A stretch of 9,764 bases of DNA from Saprospiraceae bacterium (GCA_014379065.1 JACMMM010000685.1:1-9764); one strand, 5' to 3'. Shown: positions 1-6,565, counted from the first letter of the stretch. Made by a program: numbers and translations. Notes: generated by a model from the letters alone, not told the origin.

Positions 1-83
1 CGATTGAAGGTGCTGGGCACTGGGTACACGCCGATAAACCGAAAGAATTACTGGAAGTTTTGAGGTCATTTTTGATAAAATAA
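1..83 (+). CDS. Alpha/beta hydrolase, C-terminal end only (partial)
   Basis: The reading frame enters from the left edge (first full codon at 3) and ends at TAA 81-83, giving 27 codons. The visible peptide contains GAGHWVHADKP, which matches the loop carrying the catalytic histidine of alpha/beta hydrolase-fold esterases and acyl hydrolases (YbfF/MhpC type), followed by a final amphipathic helix (KELLEVLRSFLIK) that normally closes this fold. The catalytic serine and acid lie outside the window, so substrate and length cannot be judged. It converges on the thiolase gene and is separated from it by two perfect hairpins. Family assignment rests on the His motif and terminal helix only. Confidence 0.75.
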   Translation, partial: IEGAGHWVHADKPKELLEVLRSFLIK

Positions 84-116
84 ATTGGGGGTGCGACTTG
101 AAGTCGCACCCCCAAT
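84..116. terminator. Perfect 15-bp hairpin, likely bidirectional terminator / dispersed repeat
   Basis: The arm at 84-98 (ATTGGGGGTGCGACT) is exactly complementary to 102-116, with a 3-nt loop (TGA). It starts immediately after the hydrolase stop codon and is followed by GTTTT on the + strand and, read from the other side, by TTTATTTTATC. This fits a rho-independent terminator serving both convergent genes. The GTGCGACT/AGTCGCAC core also resembles a palindrome that recurs between genes in Bacteroidota genomes; that is from memory, not tested here. Confidence 0.7.
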
Positions 117-127
117 GTTTTAGGCGT

Positions 128-160
128 AGAAGTGACACTTTTTAAAAAAGTGTCACTTCT
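128..160. repeat. Perfect 16-bp inverted repeat between convergent genes
   Basis: The arm 128-143 (AGAAGTGACACTTTTT) is exactly complementary to 145-160, with one unpaired base between; in RNA the central T/A tract would open to form the loop. It ends 7 nt from the thiolase stop codon (168-170, complement). Read on the minus strand it puts a hairpin right after the thiolase, so it may end that transcript, although the hairpin at 84-116 already supplies a stronger GC-rich stem. Its arm shares the pattern GTGnnACTT with the neighbouring hairpin. Confidence 0.7.
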
Positions 161-167
161 AGCCCAT

Positions 168-1343
168 TCAATTCAACCTTTCCCATATTCCCGCAATGCC
201 CTGGCCTCCACCTACGCATGCGGTCACCATGCCATATTTTTGATTGCTGCGGCGCATTTCGTTTAGGATTTGGACGCTGAGTTTTGCGCCCGTACAGCCC
301 AATGGATGACCAAGGGCAACAGCGCCACCGTTTACATTGACGATATTGGGATTCAGTCCCGCTTCCTTTATCACAGCGAGTGCTTGGGCCGCAAACGCTT
401 CGTTGAGCTCAATGGCTTGGATGTCGTCGAGTTTCATGCCCGCTTGTTTGAGGGCTTTAGGGATGGCCGCACACGGGCCTATACCCATGTAAATTGGCTC
501 AACACCCGCCACAGAGCAGGCTGCCAATCGTGCAATAGGTTGTAAACCAAGTGATTTGACCATTTCTTCGGACATGACCAGCACAAACGCTGCGCCATCG
601 GAGGTTTGCGAGGAGTTGCCCGCAGTCACCACGCCGCCCTGCGCAAATGCCGGGCGGAGTTTTGCAAGCCCCTCGGCAGAAGTGTCACGCCGAACACCTT
701 CATCGGTGTCCACTGTGTTCACGCGCTCTTTGCGTTTATCGTTTTCGACCCAGACTTCGGGGACTTGAACGGGCACAATTTCTGCTTTGAATTTACCAGC
801 GTCAATCGCAGCCGCGGCTTTCTGGTGGCTGCGCACGCTAAATTCATCGGCGGCTTCCCGGCTGATTTCCCATTTTTTTGAAACAGCTTCGGCGGTGAGG
901 CCCATGCCCACGAGGTAGTCGGGCGTGTCTTTTGCTATATTGTAATTCGGGGCGAGTTTGTAGCCCGTCATCGGAATGAGCGACATGCTTTCGGTGCCCC
1001 CGGCCACATAAATTTGCCCCATGCCTGCACGGATTTTGGCCACTGCAATGCTAATGGTCTCCAGACCGGAAGCGCAGTAACGATTCACGGTCATTCCGGG
1101 CACTTCTTTTCCCAAAGCTCGGTTAGAGATAAGTCGGCCAATTTGCAGGCCCTGTTCGCCTTCAGGATTGGCACAGCCTACAATACAGTCGTCCACCAAC
1201 TTAGGGTCGAGCTGTGGCACGGCAACGAGCAGGTGTTTTATCACGTCTACCGCGAGGTCGTCGGGGCGGTAACCTTTGAAGCCGCCTTTTCCGGCTTTCC
1301 CGATGGCGGAACGAAATCCTGCTACGATATATGCTTCTTGCAT
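168..1343 (-). CDS. Acetyl-CoA C-acyltransferase (3-ketoacyl-CoA thiolase, FadA type)
   Basis: This 391-aa protein has the normal length of a cytosolic thiolase. Thiolases cleave 3-ketoacyl-CoA with CoA to give acetyl-CoA and a shortened acyl-CoA in beta-oxidation, or run the reverse condensation of two acetyl-CoA. All catalytic parts are visible: nucleophile Cys90 in NRYCASGLE, the NEAFA motif at 314-318, the GHPLG histidine at 346, and the second active-site cysteine Cys376 in CVGGGQG. The N-terminus (AYIVAGFRSAIGK) is the usual thiolase start, which supports ATG at 1341-1343. The NRYCASGLE form is closer to FadA-like long-chain thiolases than to biosynthetic AtoB/PhaA enzymes, but substrate length cannot be read from sequence. 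There is no fadB-like dehydrogenase next to it in the window, so it appears as a single gene, divergent from the ABC exporter. The enzyme family is secure; the exact role is inferred. Confidence 0.93.
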   Translation of the reverse strand: MQEAYIVAGFRSAIGKAGKGGFKGYRPDDLAVDVIKHLLVAVPQLDPKLVDDCIVGCANPEGEQGLQIGRLISNRALGKEVPGMTVNRYCASGLETISIAVAKIRAGMGQIYVAGGTESMSLIPMTGYKLAPNYNIAKDTPDYLVGMGLTAEAVSKKWEISREAADEFSVRSHQKAAAAIDAGKFKAEIVPVQVPEVWVENDKRKERVNTVDTDEGVRRDTSAEGLAKLRPAFAQGGVVTAGNSSQTSDGAAFVLVMSEEMVKSLGLQPIARLAACSVAGVEPIYMGIGPCAAIPKALKQAGMKLDDIQAIELNEAFAAQALAVIKEAGLNPNIVNVNGGAVALGHPLGCTGAKLSVQILNEMRRSNQKYGMVTACVGGGQGIAGIWERLN

Positions 1344-1380
1344 GTTGGAAGATTTTTTAAACGCAACGCGCTCTTTTTAA

Positions 1381-1410
1381 AACACGAAGGAAACTAAGGG
1401 ACACTAAGTT
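1381..1410. repeat. Three degenerate 10-nt tandem units
   Basis: Positions 1381-1390, 1391-1400 and 1401-1410 read AACACGAAGG, AAACTAAGGG and ACACTAAGTT, a 10-nt period with a purine-rich ACnAAGG core. Read on the other strand it is CTTAGTGTCCCTTAG-like, a style of low-complexity sequence I recall from the spacers of several bacterial genomes. It lies just upstream of the thiolase start, probably in its 5' leader. No function is visible. Confidence 0.5.
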
Positions 1411-1412
1411 TT

Positions 1413-1430
1413 TACTTTCGCGTAAAAGTA
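1413..1430. promoter_or_regulatory. Near-palindromic site with two opposed -7-like boxes in the divergent region
   Basis: The 18-nt site TACTTTCGCGTAAAAGTA matches its own reverse complement at 14 of 18 positions. On the + strand it holds TACTTTCG (1413-1420) and on the - strand TACTTTTA (1430-1423); each is one base from the Bacteroidota sigma -7 consensus TAnnTTTG. It could serve the ABC exporter gene rightward and the thiolase gene leftward, with polymerases excluding each other, or be a dimeric regulator's operator. No good -33 TTG is found at normal spacing on either strand, so the call is tentative. Confidence 0.35.
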
Positions 1431-1522
1431 CACCGTTCGGTAATTTTCCTTTTGAAACCTTTGTGTCGAGTTTCAAAACAGTTTGCAGGACATTGTGTTT
1501 TGGCCTCCTATCTCCTTTTTTG

Positions 1523-3439
1523 ATGAAACACCTCTCCTATCTTAACAAGTTTTTCTGGAAATACCGTTGGCGGATTTTACTGGGCATCCTCTTCGTTTTG
1601 CTCAAAAACTATTTTGCCGTGTGGCAACCGAGAGTTATCGGCGATGCACTGAACACGGTGGTACGAGAAGTGGCAGCTTACAAAGCCAAAGGAGGCATTA
1701 CGGCACATCCAGAAGCTATGGGAGAATTGGGCGGCCAGATTGCCTGGTTTGGCGCAGGGGTTATCGCCTTGGCACTGATGATGGGCGTAGCAATGTTCTT
1801 TATGCGCCAAACCATCATCGTGGTAAGCCGCCTCATTGAATACGATATGCGCAAGGAAATATTCGCGCACTACCTATCGCTTGACCTCGCTTTTTACAAA
1901 CGAAACGCTACGGGCGACCTCATGTCGCGCATTTCGGAGGATGTATCGAAGGTGCGGATGTTCCTCGGCCCGACTATTTTGTATGGGCTGGATTTGATTT
2001 TCTTGTTTGTGCTTGCCATATCGTCAATGCTCCGGGTGAGTGTTGAATTGACGATCTGGTCGCTTTTGCCTTTGCCTTTCTTGAGTGTTTCGATTTATTG
2101 GGTAAGTACCCTAATCAATCGTCGGAGCGAAAAAATCCAACAGCAGCTAGCCTCGCTTACCAGCACTACGCAAGAGGTGTACAGTGGCATCCGTGTGGTA
2201 AAAAGTTATGTGCAAGAATGGGCGATGGGTCGTTGGTTTGCAGCTCAAAGCGAGGAATACCGCAAAAAGTCGCTCGAACTCATCCGTATTGACTCCATTT
2301 TTTTTCCGCTCATGGCTTTGCTCATCGGAACGAGTACTATTATCACGGTATATGTGGGGGGCTTGCAAGTGGTGGCGGGAAAAATCAGCCCAGGCAACAT
2401 CGCGGAATTCGTCATCTACATCAATATGCTCACTTGGCCTGTGACCGCTATTGGTTGGATTGCTTCATTGACACAACAAGCGGCTGCTTCGCAAAAAAGG
2501 ATCAGTGAATTTTTGAATACCTCGCCCACTATCAAAAACCCATTGACTGTTGACGATTCGCCATTGACTATTGACCGCTCAACAGTCAATGGCCAAAAGT
2601 CAACAGTCAATAGTCAAAAGTCAACAGTCAATGGTGAACAGTCAACAGTCAACAGTCTTCATGGTCACATCCAATTCCAAAACGTTTCCTTCATCTACCC
2701 AGACACCGGCATCAAAGCCCTTGAAAATGTATCGTTCGAACTTTTGCCCGGCCAAAAAATGGCCATCGTGGGCCGAACAGGGAGTGGAAAAACGACCATT
2801 GCCGACTTGCTCGTGCGGATGTACGACGTGAGCGAGGGCAGGATTTTGATAGATGGCAAGGACATCCGCCAACATGATTTGGCACAATTGCGTCAGAGCA
2901 TTGGCTACGTCCCGCAAGACGTGTTCCTTTTTTCTGATACCGTTTGGGGAAATGTTGCCTTCGGGAAAGAAGGCATTGGCCGCGAAGCAACAGAACATTT
3001 TGCCAAAAGCGCCTCCATCCACGATGAGATTATAGGTTTGCCCGAAGGTTACGAAACGATGGTGGGCGAACGCGGCGTGACCCTTTCCGGCGGTCAAAAA
3101 CAGCGCGTTAGCATCGCTAGAGCCTTTGCCAAAGAACCCGATATTGTGCTACTGGACGATTGCCTTTCTGCAGTGGATACAAATACTGAAAGCCGCATCC
3201 TTGGCTATCTTACTGGCGCGCTCGCCGACAAAACGGCCATTATTATTACACACCGTATCTATCAGATGTTACAATTTGACAAGATCATCGTGCTGGACGA
3301 ACAACGCGTAACGGAAGAAGGAACACATGAGGAGTTGTTGGCCCAGGGCGGTTATTATGCTGAAATGTATGAGCGGCAGTTGATGGGCGAGGAAGCTTCC
3401 CAAAATAATGGGTGGCCAAACTCGTTTAAAACTCCATGA
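1523..3439 (+). CDS. ABC exporter half-transporter (type IV TMD fused to NBD)
   Basis: This 638-aa protein combines a six-helix transmembrane domain and one ATPase domain, as in MsbA/MdlA/YheI-like exporters; it would act as a dimer in the inner membrane. Membrane segments appear near residues 17-34, 73-96, 148-170, 176-198, 258-280 and 290-312. The ATPase domain (about 382-620) shows Walker A GRTGSGKTT (417-425), Q-loop YVPQD (462-466), signature LSGGQKQR (521-528), Walker B IVLLDD (541-546), D-loop SAVD and H-loop His577. The residue after Walker B is Asp546 where most ATPases have the catalytic Glu. Residues 340-378, between the two domains, are encoded by 21-nt repeats and are not part of the normal fold. 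ATG at 1523 is preferred to GTG at 1463 because MKHLSYLNKFFWKYRWRIL is a typical exporter start and the extra 20 residues look non-native. The cargo (lipid, peptide or drug) cannot be told. It overlaps the next gene by 4 nt. Confidence 0.93.
   Translation: MKHLSYLNKFFWKYRWRILLGILFVLLKNYFAVWQPRVIGDALNTVVREVAAYKAKGGITAHPEAMGELGGQIAWFGAGVIALALMMGVAMFFMRQTIIVVSRLIEYDMRKEIFAHYLSLDLAFYKRNATGDLMSRISEDVSKVRMFLGPTILYGLDLIFLFVLAISSMLRVSVELTIWSLLPLPFLSVSIYWVSTLINRRSEKIQQQLASLTSTTQEVYSGIRVVKSYVQEWAMGRWFAAQSEEYRKKSLELIRIDSIFFPLMALLIGTSTIITVYVGGLQVVAGKISPGNIAEFVIYINMLTWPVTAIGWIASLTQQAAASQKRISEFLNTSPTIKNPLTVDDSPLTIDRSTVNGQKSTVNSQKSTVNGEQSTVNSLHGHIQFQNVSFIYPDTGIKALENVSFELLPGQKMAIVGRTGSGKTTIADLLVRMYDVSEGRILIDGKDIRQHDLAQLRQSIGYVPQDVFLFSDTVWGNVAFGKEGIGREATEHFAKSASIHDEIIGLPEGYETMVGERGVTLSGGQKQRVSIARAFAKEPDIVLLDDCLSAVDTNTESRILGYLTGALADKTAIIITHRIYQMLQFDKIIVLDEQRVTEEGTHEELLAQGGYYAEMYERQLMGEEASQNNGWPNSFKTP
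2540..2655. repeat. 21-nt-period palindromic repeat block inside the ABC exporter gene
   Basis: Four right-hand units start at 2578, 2599, 2620 and 2641 and read GTCAACAGTCAATGG with at most two changes each; two left-hand units at 2540 and 2561 read CCATTGACTGTTGAC and CCATTGACTATTGAC, the reverse complement of the same unit. Spacing is exactly 21 nt in both sets, so the block is an imperfect inverted array. Because 21 nt is seven codons, the frame stays open and the protein gets PLTVDDS, PLTIDRS and then STVNGQK, STVNSQK, STVNGEQ, STVNS (residues 340-378). Runs of TTGACTnTTGAC are, as I recall, a dispersed intergenic repeat type in Bacteroidota. Confidence 0.85.
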
Positions 3440-4284
3440 AAAAGCCCCCCCTGTTCCTGCTGGCCCTTTCGCTTTTCGCAGGGCTTTTTTGCTCCAATGG
3501 CAAAAATTCGGGTCAGCGATTGCCTGAGGTTAAAGAAATTTACAGCCACGATAGCCTATTGGTTCAGCGTTTTGCCCCGCCCAATGACTTTAAGCGCAGT
3601 TCGGTTGATACGGGTTCGTTTGCCCACTTTTTGCGCTACTTGCCGCTCAAACCAAGCGGCAGCAAAGTCCGTTATTTTAATGGCGTGGAAAAAGAAAACC
3701 TGAGCGTTTATGATGCTGTGGTGGATCTTCCCATTGGCCGAAAAGACCTCCACCAGTGTGCCGATGCCGTCATCCGACTGCGAGCAGAGTACTTGTGGCA
3801 CAGGAGGCAGTTTGACAAAATCAGTTTCCACTTCACCAATGGTTTCCCGGTCGAATACAACCGATGGCGAAAAGGGGGTCGCGTGAAAGTCCGTCAAAAC
3901 GAAGTATATTGGGTGGAAAATGCCGCCAACCCTTCTAATTCCTACGATACTTTTTGGGCGTACTTAGAAATGATATTCTCTTATGCGGGTACGCTTTCCC
4001 TGTCAAAAGAATTACACCCAAAAACAATTACAGAACTTCAAATCGGAGACGTTTTCATTCGCGGCGGCTCGCCAGGCCATGCGGTCATCGTAGTAGATGT
4101 TGCAAAAAATGCAGACGGTCAGACGGTTTTCCTATTGGCGCAGAGTTATATGCCCGCGCAGGAAATTCAGGTTTTGAAAAATCCGAACGATCCAAAATTA
4201 AGTCCTTGGTACTCCGCAAATATTGGGGAAAATCTAATTACGCCTGAATGGACTTTTGGCAAAGAGGACTTGAAAGCATTTTAA
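3436..4284 (+). CDS. DUF4846-like exported protein
   Basis: The 282-aa product starts with a signal peptide (MKK, then hydrophobic residues 5-18) and Cys19; phenylalanine just before that cysteine is unusual for a lipobox, so it may be a lipoprotein or a plain secreted protein. The body matches my memory of the DUF4846 family: RFAPP (45-49), SFAHFLRYLPLKP (61-73), DLHQCADAVIRLRAEYL (104-120) and GDVFIRGGSPGHAVIVVD (204-221). The last segment resembles the histidine strand of NlpC/P60- or CHAP-like hydrolases, and Cys108 and His215 are candidate paired residues, but no activity is established. Its ATG overlaps the exporter's TGA (ATGA, 3436-3439), implying translational coupling and a shared transcript. 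It ends before a strong hairpin terminator. Family call is good; function unknown. Confidence 0.82.
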   Translation: MKKPPLFLLALSLFAGLFCSNGKNSGQRLPEVKEIYSHDSLLVQRFAPPNDFKRSSVDTGSFAHFLRYLPLKPSGSKVRYFNGVEKENLSVYDAVVDLPIGRKDLHQCADAVIRLRAEYLWHRRQFDKISFHFTNGFPVEYNRWRKGGRVKVRQNEVYWVENAANPSNSYDTFWAYLEMIFSYAGTLSLSKELHPKTITELQIGDVFIRGGSPGHAVIVVDVAKNADGQTVFLLAQSYMPAQEIQVLKNPNDPKLSPWYSANIGENLITPEWTFGKEDLKAF

Positions 4285-4314
4285 AAATTTGGCCATTGCT
4301 AGTATGCTCCGCAT

Positions 4315-4353
4315 AAAAAAGCCTCCGAAGGTTCGCCCCTCGGAGGCTTTTTT
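4315..4353. terminator. Bidirectional rho-independent terminator between DUF4846 gene and yidC
   Basis: The arms 4315-4328 (AAAAAAGCCTCCGA) and 4340-4353 are perfectly complementary over 14 bp around an 11-nt loop. The GC-rich core GCCTCCGA is flanked by six A on one side and six T on the other, so it has a U-tract in both directions. It lies 31 nt after the DUF4846 stop and 9 nt from the yidC stop and serves both convergent genes. Confidence 0.92.
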
Positions 4354-4361
4354 CCGCCCTG

Positions 4362-6281
4362 TTATTTCTTCTTTTTTGTAGCCTGTTTGGCTTTTTCTTC
4401 CTGAAGGCGCTGTTGGTCTTTCATCGCTTGATCGAGCCTTGCTCGGAATCCTGTTGTCTTTTTAGGCTTTGCCTTGTTGATTTCAAGTTGAGCCTTGATT
4501 TTCTCCTTGTCAATCAGAAACTCTTTAGTCACAAGCGTCTGGCCGATGTTAAGGATATTGCTGAAACAGAGGTAAAGTGTTAGACCCGAAGCGAAGCTAT
4601 TGAAAAAGAACATAAAGAACACCGGCATGGTGTACTGCATGTATTTCATCACTTTCATCTGGTCGTTTTGCATCGAAGAGGCATCCATTTGCTTCATCGA
4701 ATACCAAGTATACCAAAGGGTGGTGACTACCCAGATGAGTGTGAACAGGCTAATATGCGCTCCAGCACCAAAGGGCAAATCGAAGGGCAGGTGCATGATG
4801 CTGTCGTAACTCGACAAATCGGTGGCCCAAAGGAAACTCTGTTGGCGGAATTCGATACTGGCCGGGAAAAACCGATAGAGCGCAAACCATATCGGCATTT
4901 GCAGGAAAATGGGCAGACAGCCGCCAAGCGGGTTCACCCCGTACTCACTGTACAATTTCATGGTCTCTACGCTCATGGCCTGCTGGTCGTCGCCATGTTT
5001 CTTTTTGAGGTCTTCAAGGCGCGGCTTGAGGGCTGCCATCTTGGATTGGCTGAGCACCATGCGGTAGGTGAGCGGATATACGATGAGTTTCACGAGCAGG
5101 GTAAGCATCAGGATGACAATGCCCTGGTTGCCAATAAAACCTGAGAGAAAATCCATCATTGGGTGGATAATCCAACGGTTGATGGCCCCAAAGATGCTCG
5201 CGCCAAAGGGAATGATGTCTTGCAGCGACACGCCAAAATCCTGCAAACGTTTGAATTCGTTGGGGCCTGTGTAAATCGCCATGTTTGCAGAACCGCGCTC
5301 GAACGGCACTAAAACAGTGGTCTTCAGCACCTTCAAATTCGGGTCGGCATCTCCGAATACCCTGACCTCGCCCGTAAAGTCGCGGAAAGTGAAGCCCTGT
5401 GCCACAATACTTGTATTGAAGAATTGGTTGGAGTGCGAAAACCAATCCACGGGCTTTTCGCCCAGGCTTTTGGTATCGTCGCTGCGGCAATCGCAATAGT
5501 CTGTCTTTCCAGCTGATTTGAAATAAATCGACGACATGGTGCGCTCGTAAGTCTGGTTGCGCTCCAATTTATCCAAATGATTTTCCCAATTAAAGCGCAA
5601 TTCCTTCTGCGTCAGCACATTTTCAAGACCGTTAGCGGCTATGCGATAGTCGAGACGGTAGTTGTCAGGCGTGAGGGTATAGTTTTGTTCGAGATAGCGG
5701 CCATTCCCAGCGTCAGCCCGAAAAGTGAGGGTGTTGCCGTTTTTTGTGGGCGCGAAAAAGAGCTCGCTCGTTAGGACTTTGCCGGTTGCCGTTCCACCTA
5801 CTGGAATCTCGTACTCAAAGCGGTTTTGGTCATCTTCGAGCAGGCGTAGGGGGCTTTTTACTTCTTTACCTGCCGTATCGGTGAGTATTTTTTCGAATTT
5901 TTTGAGAAAAACCTCTTTGATTCGCCCGCCCTTACTGGTGAAGGTGATGCGTACAAGGTCGTTTTCCAAGACTTCAAATTGCTCTTGCCCAGTAGCCGCT
6001 GGGGCAAATACGCCAAATTTGGCGACAATCATCCCGTTTTGTTCCGTTTCGGAAACACCCTCCTTCGCTAAAGCTTCGGCGGGTAAAGGAGTTGGCGCAG
6101 CAGTGGTGGTCGGTGCGGTTGGTTGGTTTTGAGCCTGTTGGGCGGTTTGAGCCGCTTGTTCGGCCTGAAGTTGTTCGGGTGTTTTCTTAGGCGGGGCGGA
6201 ATATTGCATCCACAAAAACAACAACAAGAATATCAGTCCCATGCCGATATAGGTGCTCAGTTGATTCTTTTTTTCTTCCAT
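4362..6281 (-). CDS. yidC: Membrane protein insertase YidC
   Basis: The 639-aa protein is a full-length Gram-negative YidC, which inserts and folds inner-membrane proteins alone or with SecYEG. An N-terminal anchor spans about residues 11-27, followed by a low-complexity Q/A/P/T linker (about 34-75), the periplasmic beta-rich P1 domain (about 100-340), and the conserved five-helix insertase core with membrane segments near 383-403, 452-472, 508-528 and 550-578. The core shows VKLIVYPLTYRMVLSQSKM (397-415); Lys398 takes the place of the arginine that lines the hydrophilic groove in E. coli. NPLGGCLPIFLQMPIWFALY (450-469) is highly typical. The tail (594-639) is lysine- and glutamine-rich, as expected for ribosome binding. 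Oddities: residues 66-75 (LPAEALAKEG) derive from a repeat-like DNA segment, and P1 carries an unusual CDC (263-265). No pyrG-like neighbour, often found near yidC in this phylum, is present. Confidence 0.97.
   Translation of the reverse strand: MEEKKNQLSTYIGMGLIFLLLFLWMQYSAPPKKTPEQLQAEQAAQTAQQAQNQPTAPTTTAAPTPLPAEALAKEGVSETEQNGMIVAKFGVFAPAATGQEQFEVLENDLVRITFTSKGGRIKEVFLKKFEKILTDTAGKEVKSPLRLLEDDQNRFEYEIPVGGTATGKVLTSELFFAPTKNGNTLTFRADAGNGRYLEQNYTLTPDNYRLDYRIAANGLENVLTQKELRFNWENHLDKLERNQTYERTMSSIYFKSAGKTDYCDCRSDDTKSLGEKPVDWFSHSNQFFNTSIVAQGFTFRDFTGEVRVFGDADPNLKVLKTTVLVPFERGSANMAIYTGPNEFKRLQDFGVSLQDIIPFGASIFGAINRWIIHPMMDFLSGFIGNQGIVILMLTLLVKLIVYPLTYRMVLSQSKMAALKPRLEDLKKKHGDDQQAMSVETMKLYSEYGVNPLGGCLPIFLQMPIWFALYRFFPASIEFRQQSFLWATDLSSYDSIMHLPFDLPFGAGAHISLFTLIWVVTTLWYTWYSMKQMDASSMQNDQMKVMKYMQYTMPVFFMFFFNSFASGLTLYLCFSNILNIGQTLVTKEFLIDKEKIKAQLEINKAKPKKTTGFRARLDQAMKDQQRLQEEKAKQATKKKK
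6060..6091. repeat. Short repeat-like element within the yidC linker
   Basis: This 32-nt segment begins CTCCTT and ends AAGGAG, so its ends are inverted 6-mers, and its core CGCTAAAGCTTCGGCGGG resembles a short element that I recall spread through Bacteroidota and some candidate-phylum genomes, where it gives FAKASAGK- or PAEALAK-like peptides. On the coding strand of yidC it reads LPAEALAKEG, in frame, within the poorly conserved linker after the first membrane helix. Only one copy lies in the window, so its repeat status rests on memory. Confidence 0.5.
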
Positions 6282-6314
6282 TATGTATGCTAGTGTTTCT
6301 TTTCAAAAAGCCCG

Positions 6315-6322
6315 CAAAAGTA
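6315..6322 (-). promoter_or_regulatory. Likely -7 element of the yidC promoter
   Basis: On the minus strand this reads TACTTTTG, a perfect match to the Bacteroidota consensus TAnnTTTG, followed by CGGGC. It lies 33 nt upstream of the yidC ATG, leaving a leader of about 25-30 nt. A -33 TTTG candidate (complement of 6347-6350) is 24 nt away, slightly too far; a TTG at 6338-6340 is 15 nt away, slightly too close. Confidence 0.5.
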
Positions 6323-6418
6323 TGTCAAAACCCACCGCAATTATAGCAAAGCTCGAAGATTGGCCCGATTGGCTCGACCGAACGCTAGCAAAACGCTATT
6401 TTTGATAATTTTGGCCTC

Positions 6419-6450
6419 AAAAAAGCAAACCCCGGCACGATGGCCGGGGT
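6419..6450 (-). terminator. Rho-independent terminator of the cysteine-rich hypothetical gene
   Basis: The arms 6429-6436 (ACCCCGGC) and 6443-6450 pair perfectly over 8 GC-rich base pairs with a 6-nt loop. On the minus strand the hairpin is followed by TTTGCTTTTTT (6429-6419). It ends the transcript coming from 7516-6566 about 115 nt after that gene's stop, and keeps it from running into yidC. Confidence 0.8.
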
Positions 6451-6565
6451 CTCCTGAGGTGTTTTCAAAGGTAAGTAAGGGGGCTGGTCAGGCGGAGGCC
6501 ATTTTTAAAAGGTTTTTTGGAATCATCAGCCGTCGTTTTCAAATGGTCTTTTGGGGAGCAGGGTT

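Noticed and set aside
1014..1397. 127-codon + strand open frame over the thiolase 5' end
   Set aside because: It overlaps the conserved thiolase active-site region in antisense and the product is Cys/His-rich without any motif pattern.
1463..1522. GTG start extending the ABC exporter by 20 residues
   Set aside because: The extra residues do not resemble exporter N-termini, while ATG at 1523 gives a typical basic start just before the first membrane helix.
2578..2655. Regularly spaced direct repeats resembling a CRISPR array
   Set aside because: The gaps between 15-nt units are only 6 nt, the units also occur in inverted orientation, and the block is translated inside an intact gene. No cas genes are near.
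2642..3097. 151-codon antisense open frame over the exporter ATPase domain
   Set aside because: It mirrors highly conserved ATPase motifs, and the product has no recognisable domain, start context or partner.
4668..5496. Long open frames antisense to or out of frame with yidC (4668-5144 on +, 5014-5496 on -)
   Set aside because: They lie wholly within a complete, conserved yidC and their products have arginine/histidine/proline-rich compositions typical of shadow frames.
6397..6404. TATTTTTG on the + strand, a perfect -7-like box pointing into the 3' end of the cysteine-rich gene
   Set aside because: No properly spaced -33 box and no credible gene or RNA follows; the nearest downstream hairpin has no T-run in this direction. 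A chance match in AT-rich spacer is likely.
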